Positions 19,237 to 28,878 of a stretch of 64,000 nucleotides of DNA are shown here, piece after piece. The translations under genes were made by a program, and so were the position numbers. Numbering within the stretch: the stretch's first letter is position 1; each line of letters starts with the position of its first letter. This DNA comes from Clostridia bacterium (lineage in GTDB: Bacteria; Bacillota; Peptococcia; DRI-13; SM3-B62): the NCBI GenBank assembly GCA_018433675.1, contig JAHDQS010000029.1, positions 109,785-173,784 of the forward strand, written 5' to 3'. The notes beneath the pieces are model-generated. The model made no database searches. It had not been told where the DNA came from and saw nothing but the letters and a program-made list of their open reading frames with translations.

Positions 19237-19878
19237 TTAAAAGCGCACTAATAACGATTCAACGCTGTTTTTTGCCCGGTCTTGAAGATTGCATGTTTTA
19301 TAGATCTGTCTTGCCTTTCTTTGAAGGTTTTCATCTCCTGTGAGTAAATATGCCCGCCTGATATAGTCAATGGACAACAGTGGGTTCTTTTCCAGTTCCT
19401 CGGACAATAAAACATAATGATCGGCACGTTCTTGTAATGAATCAATAAAACCGCAAAAGTGTCTTGCAAAATCATCATCATATTCTATATATTCTGTTCT
19501 GATAAAATCCGAAGGTATTGATATTTCACCTGTTTTGATTATGATGGTCTCTTTCCCATAAGCATGCATAAGCCCTAATTCATAGAAAATATTAGCCATT
19601 GTCTGATACGGCATGTCTTCGTAAATAATTGCTACTCCTATTGGAACGCTGATGATAAGCTGCCATATTTTGAATAAGTAATCCCTTCCGGTCGTGATAC
19701 TATCGGCATCTATACAGTCTATACCATTCTCATCAAAAATCCTTTCAACTTCGTTTCTAACCTGCTGAGCAACTTGAGGGATAAGCTGCCCGAGTTTTGT
19801 CATCAGAAAACACGTTCGAGGCCGATGTTTGATTGTCGTACTATATACATCGCCGTCACTGGGATGATAATATATCAT
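19237..19878 (-). CDS. predicted nucleotide-binding (TIR/deoxyribosyltransferase-like fold) protein
   Basis: 213 residues, not a family I can name precisely. The pattern CFLMTKLG...VRNEVERIFDENGI..IDADS...GVAIIYED...MANIFYELGLMHAYGKETIIIK resembles the Rossmann-like fold of nucleoside 2-deoxyribosyltransferases and TIR-like nucleotide hydrolases, with a conserved Glu in FYELG; the last 70 residues look helical. Its ATG overlaps the TGA of the upstream 53-residue gene by 4 nt, so the two are translationally coupled. Regulatory or defence function is possible but unproven. Confidence 0.6.
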   Translation of the reverse strand: MIYYHPSDGDVYSTTIKHRPRTCFLMTKLGQLIPQVAQQVRNEVERIFDENGIDCIDADSITTGRDYLFKIWQLIISVPIGVAIIYEDMPYQTMANIFYELGLMHAYGKETIIIKTGEISIPSDFIRTEYIEYDDDFARHFCGFIDSLQERADHYVLLSEELEKNPLLSIDYIRRAYLLTGDENLQRKARQIYKTCNLQDRAKNSVESLLVRF

Positions 19879-20036
19879 TTGTTCATATCTCCCGATGATT
19901 TTCTGGCAATAGGCACATCCTTATAAGGCCCCTCACTCTTCTTGTGCCCGATGATTTTTCCCTCATCACGGTCTATCTTTACATAATGGCCTGATTTTGG
20001 ATTCCTGACCTGCACGATGTCTTTCTTTTTGCTCAT
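19875..20036 (-). CDS. small conserved basic protein, 53 aa
   Basis: Starts at ATG 20036 with AGGAG 11 nt upstream and ends in an ATGA overlap with the next gene. The protein is Lys-rich (begins MSKKKDIVQVRNPKSG) with a compact YVKIDRDEGKIIGHKKS core, like short conserved Firmicute proteins of unknown function. The coupling implies that it works with the nucleotide-binding protein downstream. Confidence 0.65.
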   Translation of the reverse strand: MSKKKDIVQVRNPKSGHYVKIDRDEGKIIGHKKSEGPYKDVPIARKSSGDMNK

Positions 20037-20072
20037 GACATTCAATCTCCTAGATATGTTTCATCTAATAGT

Positions 20073-20102
20073 ATTATATTCTATTACACTAGTTATAACC
20101 AA
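20073..20102 (-). promoter_or_regulatory. probable promoter of the two-gene module
   Basis: On the minus strand TTGGTT, an 18-nt spacer and TATAAT, 37 bp upstream of the 53-aa gene. Reasonable but not ideal sigma-A match. Confidence 0.45.
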
Positions 20103-20188
20103 GCTGAAAATACTTTTATTATTTTCTTTGCATTAATATACCTCCTGCTAAATATAAAGTAGAAAAAGATATTTATGGAGGTATTAGA

Positions 20189-20740
20189 ATGAGTGATATT
20201 AATTACGAATCTCATCAGCGAAAAAATTACGCAGACCCTTCTCCTTATCCTGAAATAAAGGTCGTTAGTCCAAATCCATACTACGCTGAATTATTAATGG
20301 ACGACTACGCGGGGGTGGTCAGTGAGTTTACAGCAATAAGTCAATATCTATATCATTATTTTCATTTCAAGGTTTTTGATAAAGACCTGGGAGAACTGCT
20401 AGAGAATGTTTCAATCAATGAAATGCTGCACATGGAAATACTTGCGGATACAATAAAAATGCTGGGCGGCGACCCTATTATCAGAGGCTCCTTCAGCACA
20501 TACGGCAACTACTGGAACGGCAGCTTCATTTACTACGGTGCCAACCTTTGCGAAAGGCTTAAAGCAGATATTGATGCCGAATATAAAGCTATTGAGGCAT
20601 ATCAGAAGCACATATACTACATTAATGATCCAAACGTTCGTCAAATCCTACAACGCATCATACTTGACGAAAAGGTTCATATCCGACTTTTTAATCAAGC
20701 TCTTCGTAAATTCTGCAATTATGAATACAGGCCCCTTTGA
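20189..20740 (+). CDS. ferritin-like diiron protein
   Basis: 183 residues with the four-helix diiron pattern: Glu in SEFTAISQY, ExxH in EMLHME, Glu in EYKAIEAY and ExxH in DEKVH. Related to rubrerythrin/bacterioferritin-like and some spore-coat ferritin-like proteins; no rubredoxin domain. Likely role in iron handling or peroxide protection, but the substrate cannot be read from sequence. GGAGG ribosome site. Its last 22 bp overlap the end of the convergent ABC-F gene. Confidence 0.85.
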   Translation: MSDINYESHQRKNYADPSPYPEIKVVSPNPYYAELLMDDYAGVVSEFTAISQYLYHYFHFKVFDKDLGELLENVSINEMLHMEILADTIKMLGGDPIIRGSFSTYGNYWNGSFIYYGANLCERLKADIDAEYKAIEAYQKHIYYINDPNVRQILQRIILDEKVHIRLFNQALRKFCNYEYRPL

Positions 20741-22353
20741 AGACGCTTAAGAGACATCCGGTATTCCTTCTCCAGCCTTTCTTTTTCTGCCTCAGGAGCT
20801 GAAGAAAGTTTGGTTATTATCTCTGCCATTCTCATTTGTATCATTATCCGCTCTGTTTCCTCATTAGCTGCCATTGTTGTTCTTTGCCTGCTTGCCAAAT
20901 AATCCCTAAGAGTTCCGGTAAACTCAATTATTCTTTGATTCTCAACAACCAGCAGTTTGTCGGCCACTGAGTTTACAAAGGCACTATCATGGGAGACAAA
21001 AAGAACCGTCCCTTCGTAGTCACACAGGACATTTTCCAACGCCTCTATGGACTTCATGTCAAGATAATTCGTTGGTTCATCTAAAAGCAAAACATTTGCA
21101 TTAGAGACATACAGCTTGGCAAAAGAAACCTTTATTCTTTCTCCACCGCTCAACATTCCAACATTCTTATAAACATCATCTCCTGTAATTAGCAGTCTGG
21201 CCAGTATTGTACGGACCACAGTCTGTAATTGCACACTATCCTTCATCACATTTTCCAACACTGATTTGTTATATTCAAGGTTCTCAAAGCCCTGGTGAAA
21301 ATAGCCGATTCTGGCCTTGGGCACGACAAAAATATCTCCTCTTGACTCATCACTAATCAAGTTCAATAAAGTTGTCTTCCCTGTTCCGTTCTCACCCCAC
21401 AGAGCCGTCTTCGAGCCGTTATATAACATGAATTTCGCCTCATCAAATAGCTTTTTATTGCCGTAACTGAAAGATAGTTTTTCAGCGAAAATAACAATCT
21501 TATTTTTTGGCGGATTGGTCAAGGAAAAATCCAGCTTAATACCGGATTCCTCCCGAGGTCTTTCTTTAACTTCCAGTTTCTCAAGACGAGTCTTCAGGCT
21601 GTTAGCGGCATTATTTATTTTCTCCTGCTTCTCAGTTGCTTCTCGTTTATGAAGCCTGGCCTCAGAATTACCCATTCTTCGGGGAGCCTTTCTGACGGTT
21701 TTGGCTCTGTTTTGCCTGTTTCTTATCCCTTCTTCCAGCTTGGTTTTTTCCGAAACATAATTTTTATACTCCTGCTCTGCACGTTGCTGTTCCATTTCAT
21801 TTTGCGTTTTATAGAAGGAATACCCACCGTTATATAGGTTGAGTTCTCCCTCCTTGATTATTAATGTTTTATTGCACAGACTGTCCAATAAATCTCGGTC
21901 ATGGCTAATCAGTATAAAAGACTCTACCTTGGAAATCTTTTGTTTAAGAAGCTCAATCCCTTTGTAATCAAGATTAGCCGTAGGTTCATCAGCTAATAGC
22001 AACAATTTCTCGTTGCCTAGGGCATTAGCAATCTTAATTCTTGTTTCTTCTCCCCCACTGAATACTTCCTGATGTTGTTTGCCGGACAGGTTAAATTCCT
22101 TTAAAACCTTAGGATTTGCTTTCATTGCTTCTTGAGAAAACTGACGAATATAGGCTAAATCACAATACTGTTTGACAAACCCTTCGTCAGGCTCAATTTC
22201 CTTTGCTAAAATATTCAACAACGTTGTTTTACCTGAACCGTTTTGTCCTATCAAACCTATCTTGTCTCCCGTATAGACCTTGAAATCATCAAACCCGATT
22301 ATCATCCGGTCACCGTAGCATTTTTTTATATTTCCAGCCTCTAAAAGAAGCAT
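20719..22353 (-). CDS. ABC-F family ATPase, probable ribosome-protection antibiotic resistance
   Basis: Two ABC domains in one chain without membrane segments (544 residues). Walker A GQNGSGKTT and GENGTGKTT, signatures FSGGE and LSGGE, Walker B LLADEP and LLLDEP. The charged inter-domain linker (about 185-260) is the antibiotic-resistance domain that reaches the ribosomal P site. The short C-terminus and linker resemble the VmlR/CplR/Vga group acting against pleuromutilins, lincosamides and streptogramins A; exact specificity is inference. GAGGAGAG ribosome site; a 300-bp structured leader precedes it. Confidence 0.85.
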   Translation of the reverse strand: MLLLEAGNIKKCYGDRMIIGFDDFKVYTGDKIGLIGQNGSGKTTLLNILAKEIEPDEGFVKQYCDLAYIRQFSQEAMKANPKVLKEFNLSGKQHQEVFSGGEETRIKIANALGNEKLLLLADEPTANLDYKGIELLKQKISKVESFILISHDRDLLDSLCNKTLIIKEGELNLYNGGYSFYKTQNEMEQQRAEQEYKNYVSEKTKLEEGIRNRQNRAKTVRKAPRRMGNSEARLHKREATEKQEKINNAANSLKTRLEKLEVKERPREESGIKLDFSLTNPPKNKIVIFAEKLSFSYGNKKLFDEAKFMLYNGSKTALWGENGTGKTTLLNLISDESRGDIFVVPKARIGYFHQGFENLEYNKSVLENVMKDSVQLQTVVRTILARLLITGDDVYKNVGMLSGGERIKVSFAKLYVSNANVLLLDEPTNYLDMKSIEALENVLCDYEGTVLFVSHDSAFVNSVADKLLVVENQRIIEFTGTLRDYLASRQRTTMAANEETERIMIQMRMAEIITKLSSAPEAEKERLEKEYRMSLKRLQRGLYS

Positions 22354-22452
22354 AAAAAAATCTCTCCTCTCACATCAAGTAATGTGCCGGAAAGACTCAA
22401 AAATAGGCGCAGATATATATATAACGAGCATCACCCATTGCCATTATCTTTT

Positions 22453-22522
22453 GCTAATCCAGCACAAGCAAGAGTACCACTGTACCCCTGTCAAAAACTA
22501 AATTGTTTTTGCTGAATTAGCC
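22453..22522 (-). promoter_or_regulatory. structured leader of the ABC-F gene
   Basis: In the 303-bp gap 22354-22656, GCTAATTCAGC pairs with GCTGGATTAGC (11 bp, one G-U), enclosing a smaller hairpin with GTAC arms. ABC-F resistance genes in Firmicutes are often controlled by attenuation in such leaders. No clean terminator U-tract is visible, so the mechanism is open. Confidence 0.35.
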
Positions 22523-22656
22523 AATCCTCATCACTATAAATACCTTGCCCTTTCGTAATCTGGCTATATTCTACTTTAAAAAAACCGATAAATCAATACT
22601 TACTCAACCCGAAATCCCACCTCCTGTCCCGGCAGCAAGAAGTCTGAACTTGTTTT

Positions 22657-25140
22657 CTATAACTTCCACACCTTAATACTAAAGGCAGCATAATTACCCG
22701 CTTCATCTGCTACATCTATTCCTAGATTATTAAGGCCCATTACTAAGGTAGCATCAACTGTTTTATTTGTGGGTACACCTTTCCACGCACCCCCATTTAT
22801 CCTGTAACGCAGATTTGTCATACTGTCATCACCATCAATAGCTAAGTTTATACTATCACTACTTGTTGCTCTTGCTTCCCCAAGAACGCTTACCTTGACA
22901 TTTGGAGGCGTTTTATCTACAGCTACTCTCAACGTTTTTACAAAGCCACCTACCCCTATAGAATTAACTTGCCTAACTTTTATTACGTGGATTCCTTCAA
23001 AGCCCAGACATATTTCTAAAGGTTCTTGTTTATCAAAAGCCGGTCCATAATCTGCTCCATTAATTGCTGCTTGATAACTGTTACAATCTATTTCTGACAT
23101 ATCTATGACTATAGAGCCGGTATTACTAAAATAAACGTCGTTTCCATTTACTACTCCCTGACTCATAGCTTCGCCGGTCTCTGCTGTTACGATTGAATTA
23201 ATGACAGGTTCTTCAGGTTTTTCAGCTGCATTTTGATAATAAATTCTGCCACTGGCTATACCCGTATTGTTGTCAGTATCGTACACCCTAAACTGCACAA
23301 CTACACTTCCGCTTGATAGTAACCCATGCTCAATTTCCACGTTAAGTATTCCACTAGTTGAGGAATACGCCGCCCTGGGTGTCCATCCTTCATTGTTGAT
23401 AGAGTATGAATACCTCAGCATTTCCGGCGCTGTTCTGTTGTCTGCTGCAATTAACTCTACAGCAATCATTGAACTGGATGTTACATCTTTGCCGTTGTTT
23501 AATTTTAAGCTGACAACGGGAGCTACAGTATCCGCAGCTAAGGTTTGAACTCCTTTAATTGACGAATAATCACTCCATTCATTAGATAAATTCCTAGATC
23601 TAACCCTGTAATAGTATGTTGTCTTAGCCGCTAATCCAGTATCTATGAATGTGTTTTCTTCTCCTATGTAAACGCTGCTCCAATCTGAGCCGCTGGGATT
23701 ACCACTCATGCTTCTCTCAACTTCATATACAGTTCCTTCCCCGTTATTACTAATGTCAAAACATATTTGCACTTGTGTTGAGTCTATACTTAGTGTCTCA
23801 GGCGTTCCCGGGATTGCCGGAAGCGTGTAGACTAATATCGGATTAGTACTTACTGTTCTTACCCCGTCTGTTGTAGTGTTCTGCACGTAGTACCCGGTAC
23901 TGGGTATCAGGCTATCCGCAATAATATCATAATTTGTACCTGTGTATTGATTATTACTTGTAACTACTTCTTTAACAGGTGTCCCCATATCAGCATTTAA
24001 AGAAAACCTTGTATATGTCCTTGAAAGATTCGTATTTTGTCCTTGAGTAAACCGCATGGTTAATGATGTTATTGTTTTACTGTTTGTAGATAATGACTGT
24101 TGTAGTACGTGGTCTATGTATGCGTACTGTAAACAAGGAGTTGACCCACTGTATCCGGTACCGAACACAATAAACCTGCCGTCAGGACCGTTAAGCTTCC
24201 CTATCGCCCTCATACGATAATTGTCTGGAATACTCCATCCCCACGAGCAGCAATAATTTCCTATGATTAAAGATCTGCCATCCGAATCATCATCATAATA
24301 CCTTGCTACATATGCACTTCCTTGAGCACCGCTCCATATTGAATTAGGATTAATATGATCTCCTAGATATACAGGGTACTCCATATTCGGCATCAATGAA
24401 CCATTTGGATACCCGGCAGACGTAGATCCATTCATCCCTTGCGTAAATTCCCATGTTCCTTGTGTATTGTTCCAATATATTGAGTCAGTGTAGTAATAAT
24501 CCCAATCACCAGATTCTATTGATCTTTTACCTGTAAATGAGTTTCCACTACCCCATATATATCCCAAATAGTAAGGCAGTCCAGTAGCTACAGTTGTTTT
24601 AGTAAAACTTCCTCCGTAGTTGCTGTACACATAATAACTACAAGGTTGCTGCTTACCATATGCTATAGCTACCTTGCCGTCAGCTTTTACAGTCATTTTT
24701 GGTGATATTGCCTGATTATCCACTATTGTTCTTGAAAATGACACGCCATTCCCAGACGTTCCGTAATATACATAACTACCATAATAGTACGTCATAATAT
24801 GAAACGTTCCATTTACGTATCTCATCGAATGCCTATAGTAATCTACTCCTGCTCCACCTATCGTTACAGTCTGCGGACTACTCCAAGTCTGTGTTGATTG
24901 ATTGAATTTAATTTGCTTTAATGTAGAGTTGGACCCGTTTATCATGTAAAAAAGATATATATTGTTTTCATCGTCAACATAAACGTAGCCGGACTCTATG
25001 CCCTCATTAGTCGTTGTGGGTATTCTAATCCAACCAATACTAGGATTAAAATAATTGTACGCCTGTGCGGGCATACACCATAATAACAAGAATATTGCAC
25101 TAATTACTATCGTACTGATTTTCTTTTTCATGTTTAACAC
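22657..25140 (-). CDS. large secreted protein with propeller-like, FN3 and Ig-like domains
   Basis: 827 residues with a signal peptide ending at MPAQAYN. The region about 30-340 is rich in Trp/Tyr/Gly and looks like a beta-propeller of the sialidase/exo-lectin kind. A fibronectin type III domain lies at about 450-545 (YEVERSMSG, TTYYYRVRSRN). Two or three Ig-like repeats follow. The last 60 residues carry the domain shared with the three upstream secreted proteins (RYRINGGAW to SIKVWKL). No sorting motif. Last gene of the leftward Tad locus; a likely exported adhesin or pilus-associated protein. Confidence 0.75.
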   Translation of the reverse strand: MLNMKKKISTIVISAIFLLLWCMPAQAYNYFNPSIGWIRIPTTTNEGIESGYVYVDDENNIYLFYMINGSNSTLKQIKFNQSTQTWSSPQTVTIGGAGVDYYRHSMRYVNGTFHIMTYYYGSYVYYGTSGNGVSFSRTIVDNQAISPKMTVKADGKVAIAYGKQQPCSYYVYSNYGGSFTKTTVATGLPYYLGYIWGSGNSFTGKRSIESGDWDYYYTDSIYWNNTQGTWEFTQGMNGSTSAGYPNGSLMPNMEYPVYLGDHINPNSIWSGAQGSAYVARYYDDDSDGRSLIIGNYCCSWGWSIPDNYRMRAIGKLNGPDGRFIVFGTGYSGSTPCLQYAYIDHVLQQSLSTNSKTITSLTMRFTQGQNTNLSRTYTRFSLNADMGTPVKEVVTSNNQYTGTNYDIIADSLIPSTGYYVQNTTTDGVRTVSTNPILVYTLPAIPGTPETLSIDSTQVQICFDISNNGEGTVYEVERSMSGNPSGSDWSSVYIGEENTFIDTGLAAKTTYYYRVRSRNLSNEWSDYSSIKGVQTLAADTVAPVVSLKLNNGKDVTSSSMIAVELIAADNRTAPEMLRYSYSINNEGWTPRAAYSSTSGILNVEIEHGLLSSGSVVVQFRVYDTDNNTGIASGRIYYQNAAEKPEEPVINSIVTAETGEAMSQGVVNGNDVYFSNTGSIVIDMSEIDCNSYQAAINGADYGPAFDKQEPLEICLGFEGIHVIKVRQVNSIGVGGFVKTLRVAVDKTPPNVKVSVLGEARATSSDSINLAIDGDDSMTNLRYRINGGAWKGVPTNKTVDATLVMGLNNLGIDVADEAGNYAAFSIKVWKL

Positions 25141-25158
25141 TCCTCGAATTGCTTTTGT

Positions 25159-26352
25159 TTATAGCTTCCAGACATTTAAACTCGCTTGCTTGGATTCAAC
25201 TTCTGCTTCGTTCCTTACTTTTACGAAAATAAAATTAATGCCTGAAAAGCTGATAGGAATTGTCACAATATCACTACCGCCACCTGATAAATCCTGCCAT
25301 ATTGACCATTCTCCTGTATTGATACGATATGAATATTCCATGTTATCTAAATCTTCCCCATAATCATCAGTGTAAGTCAGCATTACAGGAAAATGTATTC
25401 CAGATGTACAAGTAGCCATAGCAGGCGACTGCACTGTTACTTCAGGCCTAACTAAATAATTGAGAGTTTTTTCAGCTGCCATTTTAGCAGCTACAGCTGG
25501 CTCATATCCTTTAATAAAAGGCGTAAGAGCAGAAACCACACTGTAAACTCCGTTTGCTTTTGCGTAACAGTAGACATAAATTTCAGTGTCATCAGGGATT
25601 TCTTCCGGAATATCCCACATTAAAGTAGAAGATGTAGTTCCTATATAAGTTCCGTTCACACTACCATCTAAAGAATAGTACCAATCATATGTCATAGGTG
25701 ATCCGTCTGCTACAGTGCTTGATGCAGACAAAGATACAGATCCTTTATTATATGAACCTGCGGTAGGAGCGTTAATCGTTGATTGCAACGGTTTATATTG
25801 ATAAGTTATCTGAATATAGCTTTGTGATGGCTCATAATAAAAACTAGCTGAATCGTAACCAGTCGTATTTAAAGTACTACTAAAACTAAAACTCGGCGAT
25901 GAGTTAGTAAAATAATTCGTCACATTAAAATTGTAAAAACACGGTGAATAATAACTACTGCTTCCATTTGCCCACCAAGTATTACGAGTACCGGTAAAAT
26001 GTTTCGGGGTCCAGAATTCAATACCGAAAAATGTTGCCGGATAAAATTCATATTCCCAATGATTATTTACCCATAGACCACCATACATACGAAATGTTGC
26101 ATTTGTAATAACAGTGTTAGACGGCAAATTGCAATTCCCGGAAAAGCCTACTGTAGGCCTCACAAACACGTAATCATCGGCATATTCGTAGTAATAAGCC
26201 GATGCTCCATATCTATTATTACCTGAATCATAATCAATACCGGAATAACTCATACTCGTCCCTGGTATTGTCATAGTTGCTGCATTGGCCGTTATTCCGC
26301 TAAATAAAAATAATATTAGAGTAATAAATACTGTCCTTTTTACCTTCCCCAT
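25159..26352 (-). CDS. secreted DNRLRE-like protein with C-terminal Ig-like/WKL domain
   Basis: 397 residues. Signal peptide ends near ITANAA. The N-terminal half has the beta-rich DNRLRE-like layout (FNVTNYF, then a final strand before YQYKP). A middle Ig-like domain follows, then an Ala-rich linker (AVAAKMAAEKT). The C-terminal domain has MEYSYRINTGEWSIWQ and ends SLNVWKL. It is a close paralogue in layout of the next gene upstream. Probably exported with or onto the pilus. No catalytic motif seen. Confidence 0.7.
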   Translation of the reverse strand: MGKVKRTVFITLILFLFSGITANAATMTIPGTSMSYSGIDYDSGNNRYGASAYYYEYADDYVFVRPTVGFSGNCNLPSNTVITNATFRMYGGLWVNNHWEYEFYPATFFGIEFWTPKHFTGTRNTWWANGSSSYYSPCFYNFNVTNYFTNSSPSFSFSSTLNTTGYDSASFYYEPSQSYIQITYQYKPLQSTINAPTAGSYNKGSVSLSASSTVADGSPMTYDWYYSLDGSVNGTYIGTTSSTLMWDIPEEIPDDTEIYVYCYAKANGVYSVVSALTPFIKGYEPAVAAKMAAEKTLNYLVRPEVTVQSPAMATCTSGIHFPVMLTYTDDYGEDLDNMEYSYRINTGEWSIWQDLSGGGSDIVTIPISFSGINFIFVKVRNEAEVESKQASLNVWKL

Positions 26353-26383
26353 CTAAATTCCCCCTCCTCTATAATGCACATCT

Positions 26384-27601
26384 TTACAGTTTCCACATAT
26401 TCAGTACTGCTGGTTCAGATATATGCCCCAATTCATTCTTCACCTTAACTTCAATTACGTTCAATCCTACCTGTAAAGGAATATCTATCATCATTTCTCC
26501 TGTATCATTTAAACTGTTCCATTCGCCCCACATACCGTAATTAATACGATATGAATATTCCATATCTTCTAATGTACCTATTTTGTTTGTATAAGATAAT
26601 GCTGTTGTAATAGATGTGTCTTTTGTGGCTGTTGCCTTGCTAATAGCTGCTATTTTTACTGTTGGATTTCCTATAAACTCAATCATCTTATCAACTGATT
26701 CTTTAGCTTTTTCTGCAGCAATCTTAGCAGCCACGGCCGGGTCATAAGAATTATTAAAAGATATCGCTGAAGAATAAACGCTGCTGACTCCATTTGCAAC
26801 AGCGTTACACCTTACATATATCTTTGCGTCTTCTTCTATTTCTTCAGGTATCTCCCATTCATAACCACTTGTCGAACTTCCTATATTAGTCCATCCCGTC
26901 GAACCATCTAAAGAATATTGCCAGTTATATGTTATTGTCCCTGACGTCACTGTACTTGTTGCAGCAAGGCTTACAGTCCCTCTGTTATTTGAATCAGCTA
27001 AAGGTGAATTTATTATTGGAGTGCTTGGTTTATATTCATAGTTAATAATTAATTGAGGTTTATAAGTTGATCCATTCATGTATATACGAAAATCATTATC
27101 CACAAAATTATCATTATAATGATATTCCTGAAAATTAGTACTTATTGTATCCGACTTACTACCGCCATCGAAGTTACTTAAATATGAAGTTACATCAAAC
27201 TCATGCCAACCTAGCGTAAGGTTTGATGTTATCAGCCTGCCAAAAAATCTAGCCCCCGCCATACGGTCACCGTAATCATAATAACTGCCATCAGTGTAGC
27301 CATAAACCCTAAGTTTAGCACTTATCACTTTTATTCCGGCAGGAACTGCTATATTATATCCTACATTAACATTTGTCCTATAAGTGCTGCCATAACTATA
27401 ATATGCCGAAACAGATGTAGTAGTGCTATTTATATCATCATATGGATTTCCAGAAGGCGTTCCATTACCGTAAAACCCCTGAGTTACAAAAGATGTTATA
27501 CCATAACTAGATGTCATGCCATATACCTCATTTGTACCTACTAATATGATTGCTATTAACAAAAGTAATATAACTGACACTTTTCTCTTGAAATTTTTCA
27601 T
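26384..27601 (-). CDS. secreted DNRLRE-like protein with C-terminal Ig-like/WKL domain
   Basis: 405 residues, signal peptide to EVYGM. N-terminal DNRLRE-like domain (SAKLRVYGY, WHEFDVTSYL, PQLIINYEYKP), Ig-like domain (NWQYSLDGSTGWTNIG), Ala-rich helix (DPAVAAKIAAEKAKESVDKM), then the shared C-terminal domain (MEYSYRINYGMWGEW) ending LNMWKL. The same architecture as the flanking genes points to tandem duplication and divergence. Confidence 0.7.
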   Translation of the reverse strand: MKNFKRKVSVILLLLIAIILVGTNEVYGMTSSYGITSFVTQGFYGNGTPSGNPYDDINSTTTSVSAYYSYGSTYRTNVNVGYNIAVPAGIKVISAKLRVYGYTDGSYYDYGDRMAGARFFGRLITSNLTLGWHEFDVTSYLSNFDGGSKSDTISTNFQEYHYNDNFVDNDFRIYMNGSTYKPQLIINYEYKPSTPIINSPLADSNNRGTVSLAATSTVTSGTITYNWQYSLDGSTGWTNIGSSTSGYEWEIPEEIEEDAKIYVRCNAVANGVSSVYSSAISFNNSYDPAVAAKIAAEKAKESVDKMIEFIGNPTVKIAAISKATATKDTSITTALSYTNKIGTLEDMEYSYRINYGMWGEWNSLNDTGEMMIDIPLQVGLNVIEVKVKNELGHISEPAVLNMWKL

Positions 27602-27639
27602 TTGTAATCAACCCCCTTTTTCACATTGAGCCCATAACC

Positions 27640-28848
27640 CTATATTTTAAATACTCCCATACTCTCCAAAGCTATATTGCCAGCCAAATCCTTAACTTCC
27701 AATGTTATTTGCTTATATCCATTAGTTGACCCTAAATTTAAGTTGACAACTTGATTTTCTAAATCTGCCCATTCCGAATAAACTCCAGTTCCGACCTTGT
27801 ATCTGTACTGCAGCTCGTTATTTGCTGTCCTATTGTCTCTCGCTATCACATAGAATTGCTCTATATTGTTTCTTACTAGCATTACTCTGTCTATTATAGG
27901 GCTGAACCTGGTTATTACCGGAGGCTCCACGTCTCTTTCCAATATATCCTTTATTTCATTGACAGCTTCTCTTGCTTCTTCTGCGGCTATTCTGGCAGCC
28001 TCCGCAGGATCAGGCCCTACTTTAAATACTTCGCTTGTCTCCCAAACTGAATATCCGCCATAACAATCTATAGCCTTCACTCTAATAACATAATCGCCCC
28101 ATTCTAATGATGAAATATCCCAACTATAATTCAAACTATTCCCCGATGAAGTATATCCTGTTGTCACCAATTGATTCCATGTAATGCCATCACTTTCCTT
28201 ATACTGTATCTCAAATTTAATAGTGTTATTATCAGCCTGAGTAGACCTCAGAGTAATCGGCAGTGTATCACCTTCATAGCGAGTACTTGATGGATTACTG
28301 ATTACAGGTTCTGTTGGACGTACACCGTATGTTACATCTAATTTCGGGGAATATCCACAATATCCATTATGTCCATTAACCCCTATCTTACAATATCCAC
28401 TTGAGTATATTCCTATCGGAAAATCCCTGTTCCCTCCATTTGAAATATGGTTCCTTACAATGTTTGTTATGTCATAATCTCTATACTCAGACCAAGCCCC
28501 TGTTGTAACCCCTGTATTTACAGACCCACCACTTGGAGTTGAAAAAGTAAAAGATGTTTCGTAACTTTGCGTGCGCACCCAAAGTCTGAAGTTTGCTGTT
28601 CTTACCCCAGCACCTTCAGGTATGACTGAACTTGCGTATATTGGAAACGCCTTTAAACTTCCTCCATATGTATATGTCATATAATTATATCCGAACTCAC
28701 CGTCATAACTACCAGAACAGTACTGTTCCCAATATGTTTGCGAATCAAATGTTGATATCGTGTACGCAAATACCGGTTTGCCTATTGATACACTTAACGC
28801 CAACACAAGCAATACAACTATCACTACATATTCTTTAAAGCTTTTCAT
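27640..28848 (-). CDS. secreted DNRLRE protein with C-terminal Ig-like domain
   Basis: 402 residues. Signal peptide to KPVFAYT. The N-terminal domain has the clearest DNRLRE pattern (ANFRLWVRT, YDITNIVRNHI, SPKLDVTYGV). Next comes an Ig/FN3-like domain (KFEIQYKESDGITWNQL), the Ala-rich linker DPAEAARIAAEEAREAV and the shared C-terminal fold (LQYRYKVGTGVYSEW), here ending MGVFKI instead of WKL. Most divergent of the four proteins and nearest the core pilus genes. Confidence 0.7.
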   Translation of the reverse strand: MKSFKEYVVIVVLLVLALSVSIGKPVFAYTISTFDSQTYWEQYCSGSYDGEFGYNYMTYTYGGSLKAFPIYASSVIPEGAGVRTANFRLWVRTQSYETSFTFSTPSGGSVNTGVTTGAWSEYRDYDITNIVRNHISNGGNRDFPIGIYSSGYCKIGVNGHNGYCGYSPKLDVTYGVRPTEPVISNPSSTRYEGDTLPITLRSTQADNNTIKFEIQYKESDGITWNQLVTTGYTSSGNSLNYSWDISSLEWGDYVIRVKAIDCYGGYSVWETSEVFKVGPDPAEAARIAAEEAREAVNEIKDILERDVEPPVITRFSPIIDRVMLVRNNIEQFYVIARDNRTANNELQYRYKVGTGVYSEWADLENQVVNLNLGSTNGYKQITLEVKDLAGNIALESMGVFKI

Positions 28849-28878
28849 TTGTTATCAACCCCCTTAAACTTAAAACTC

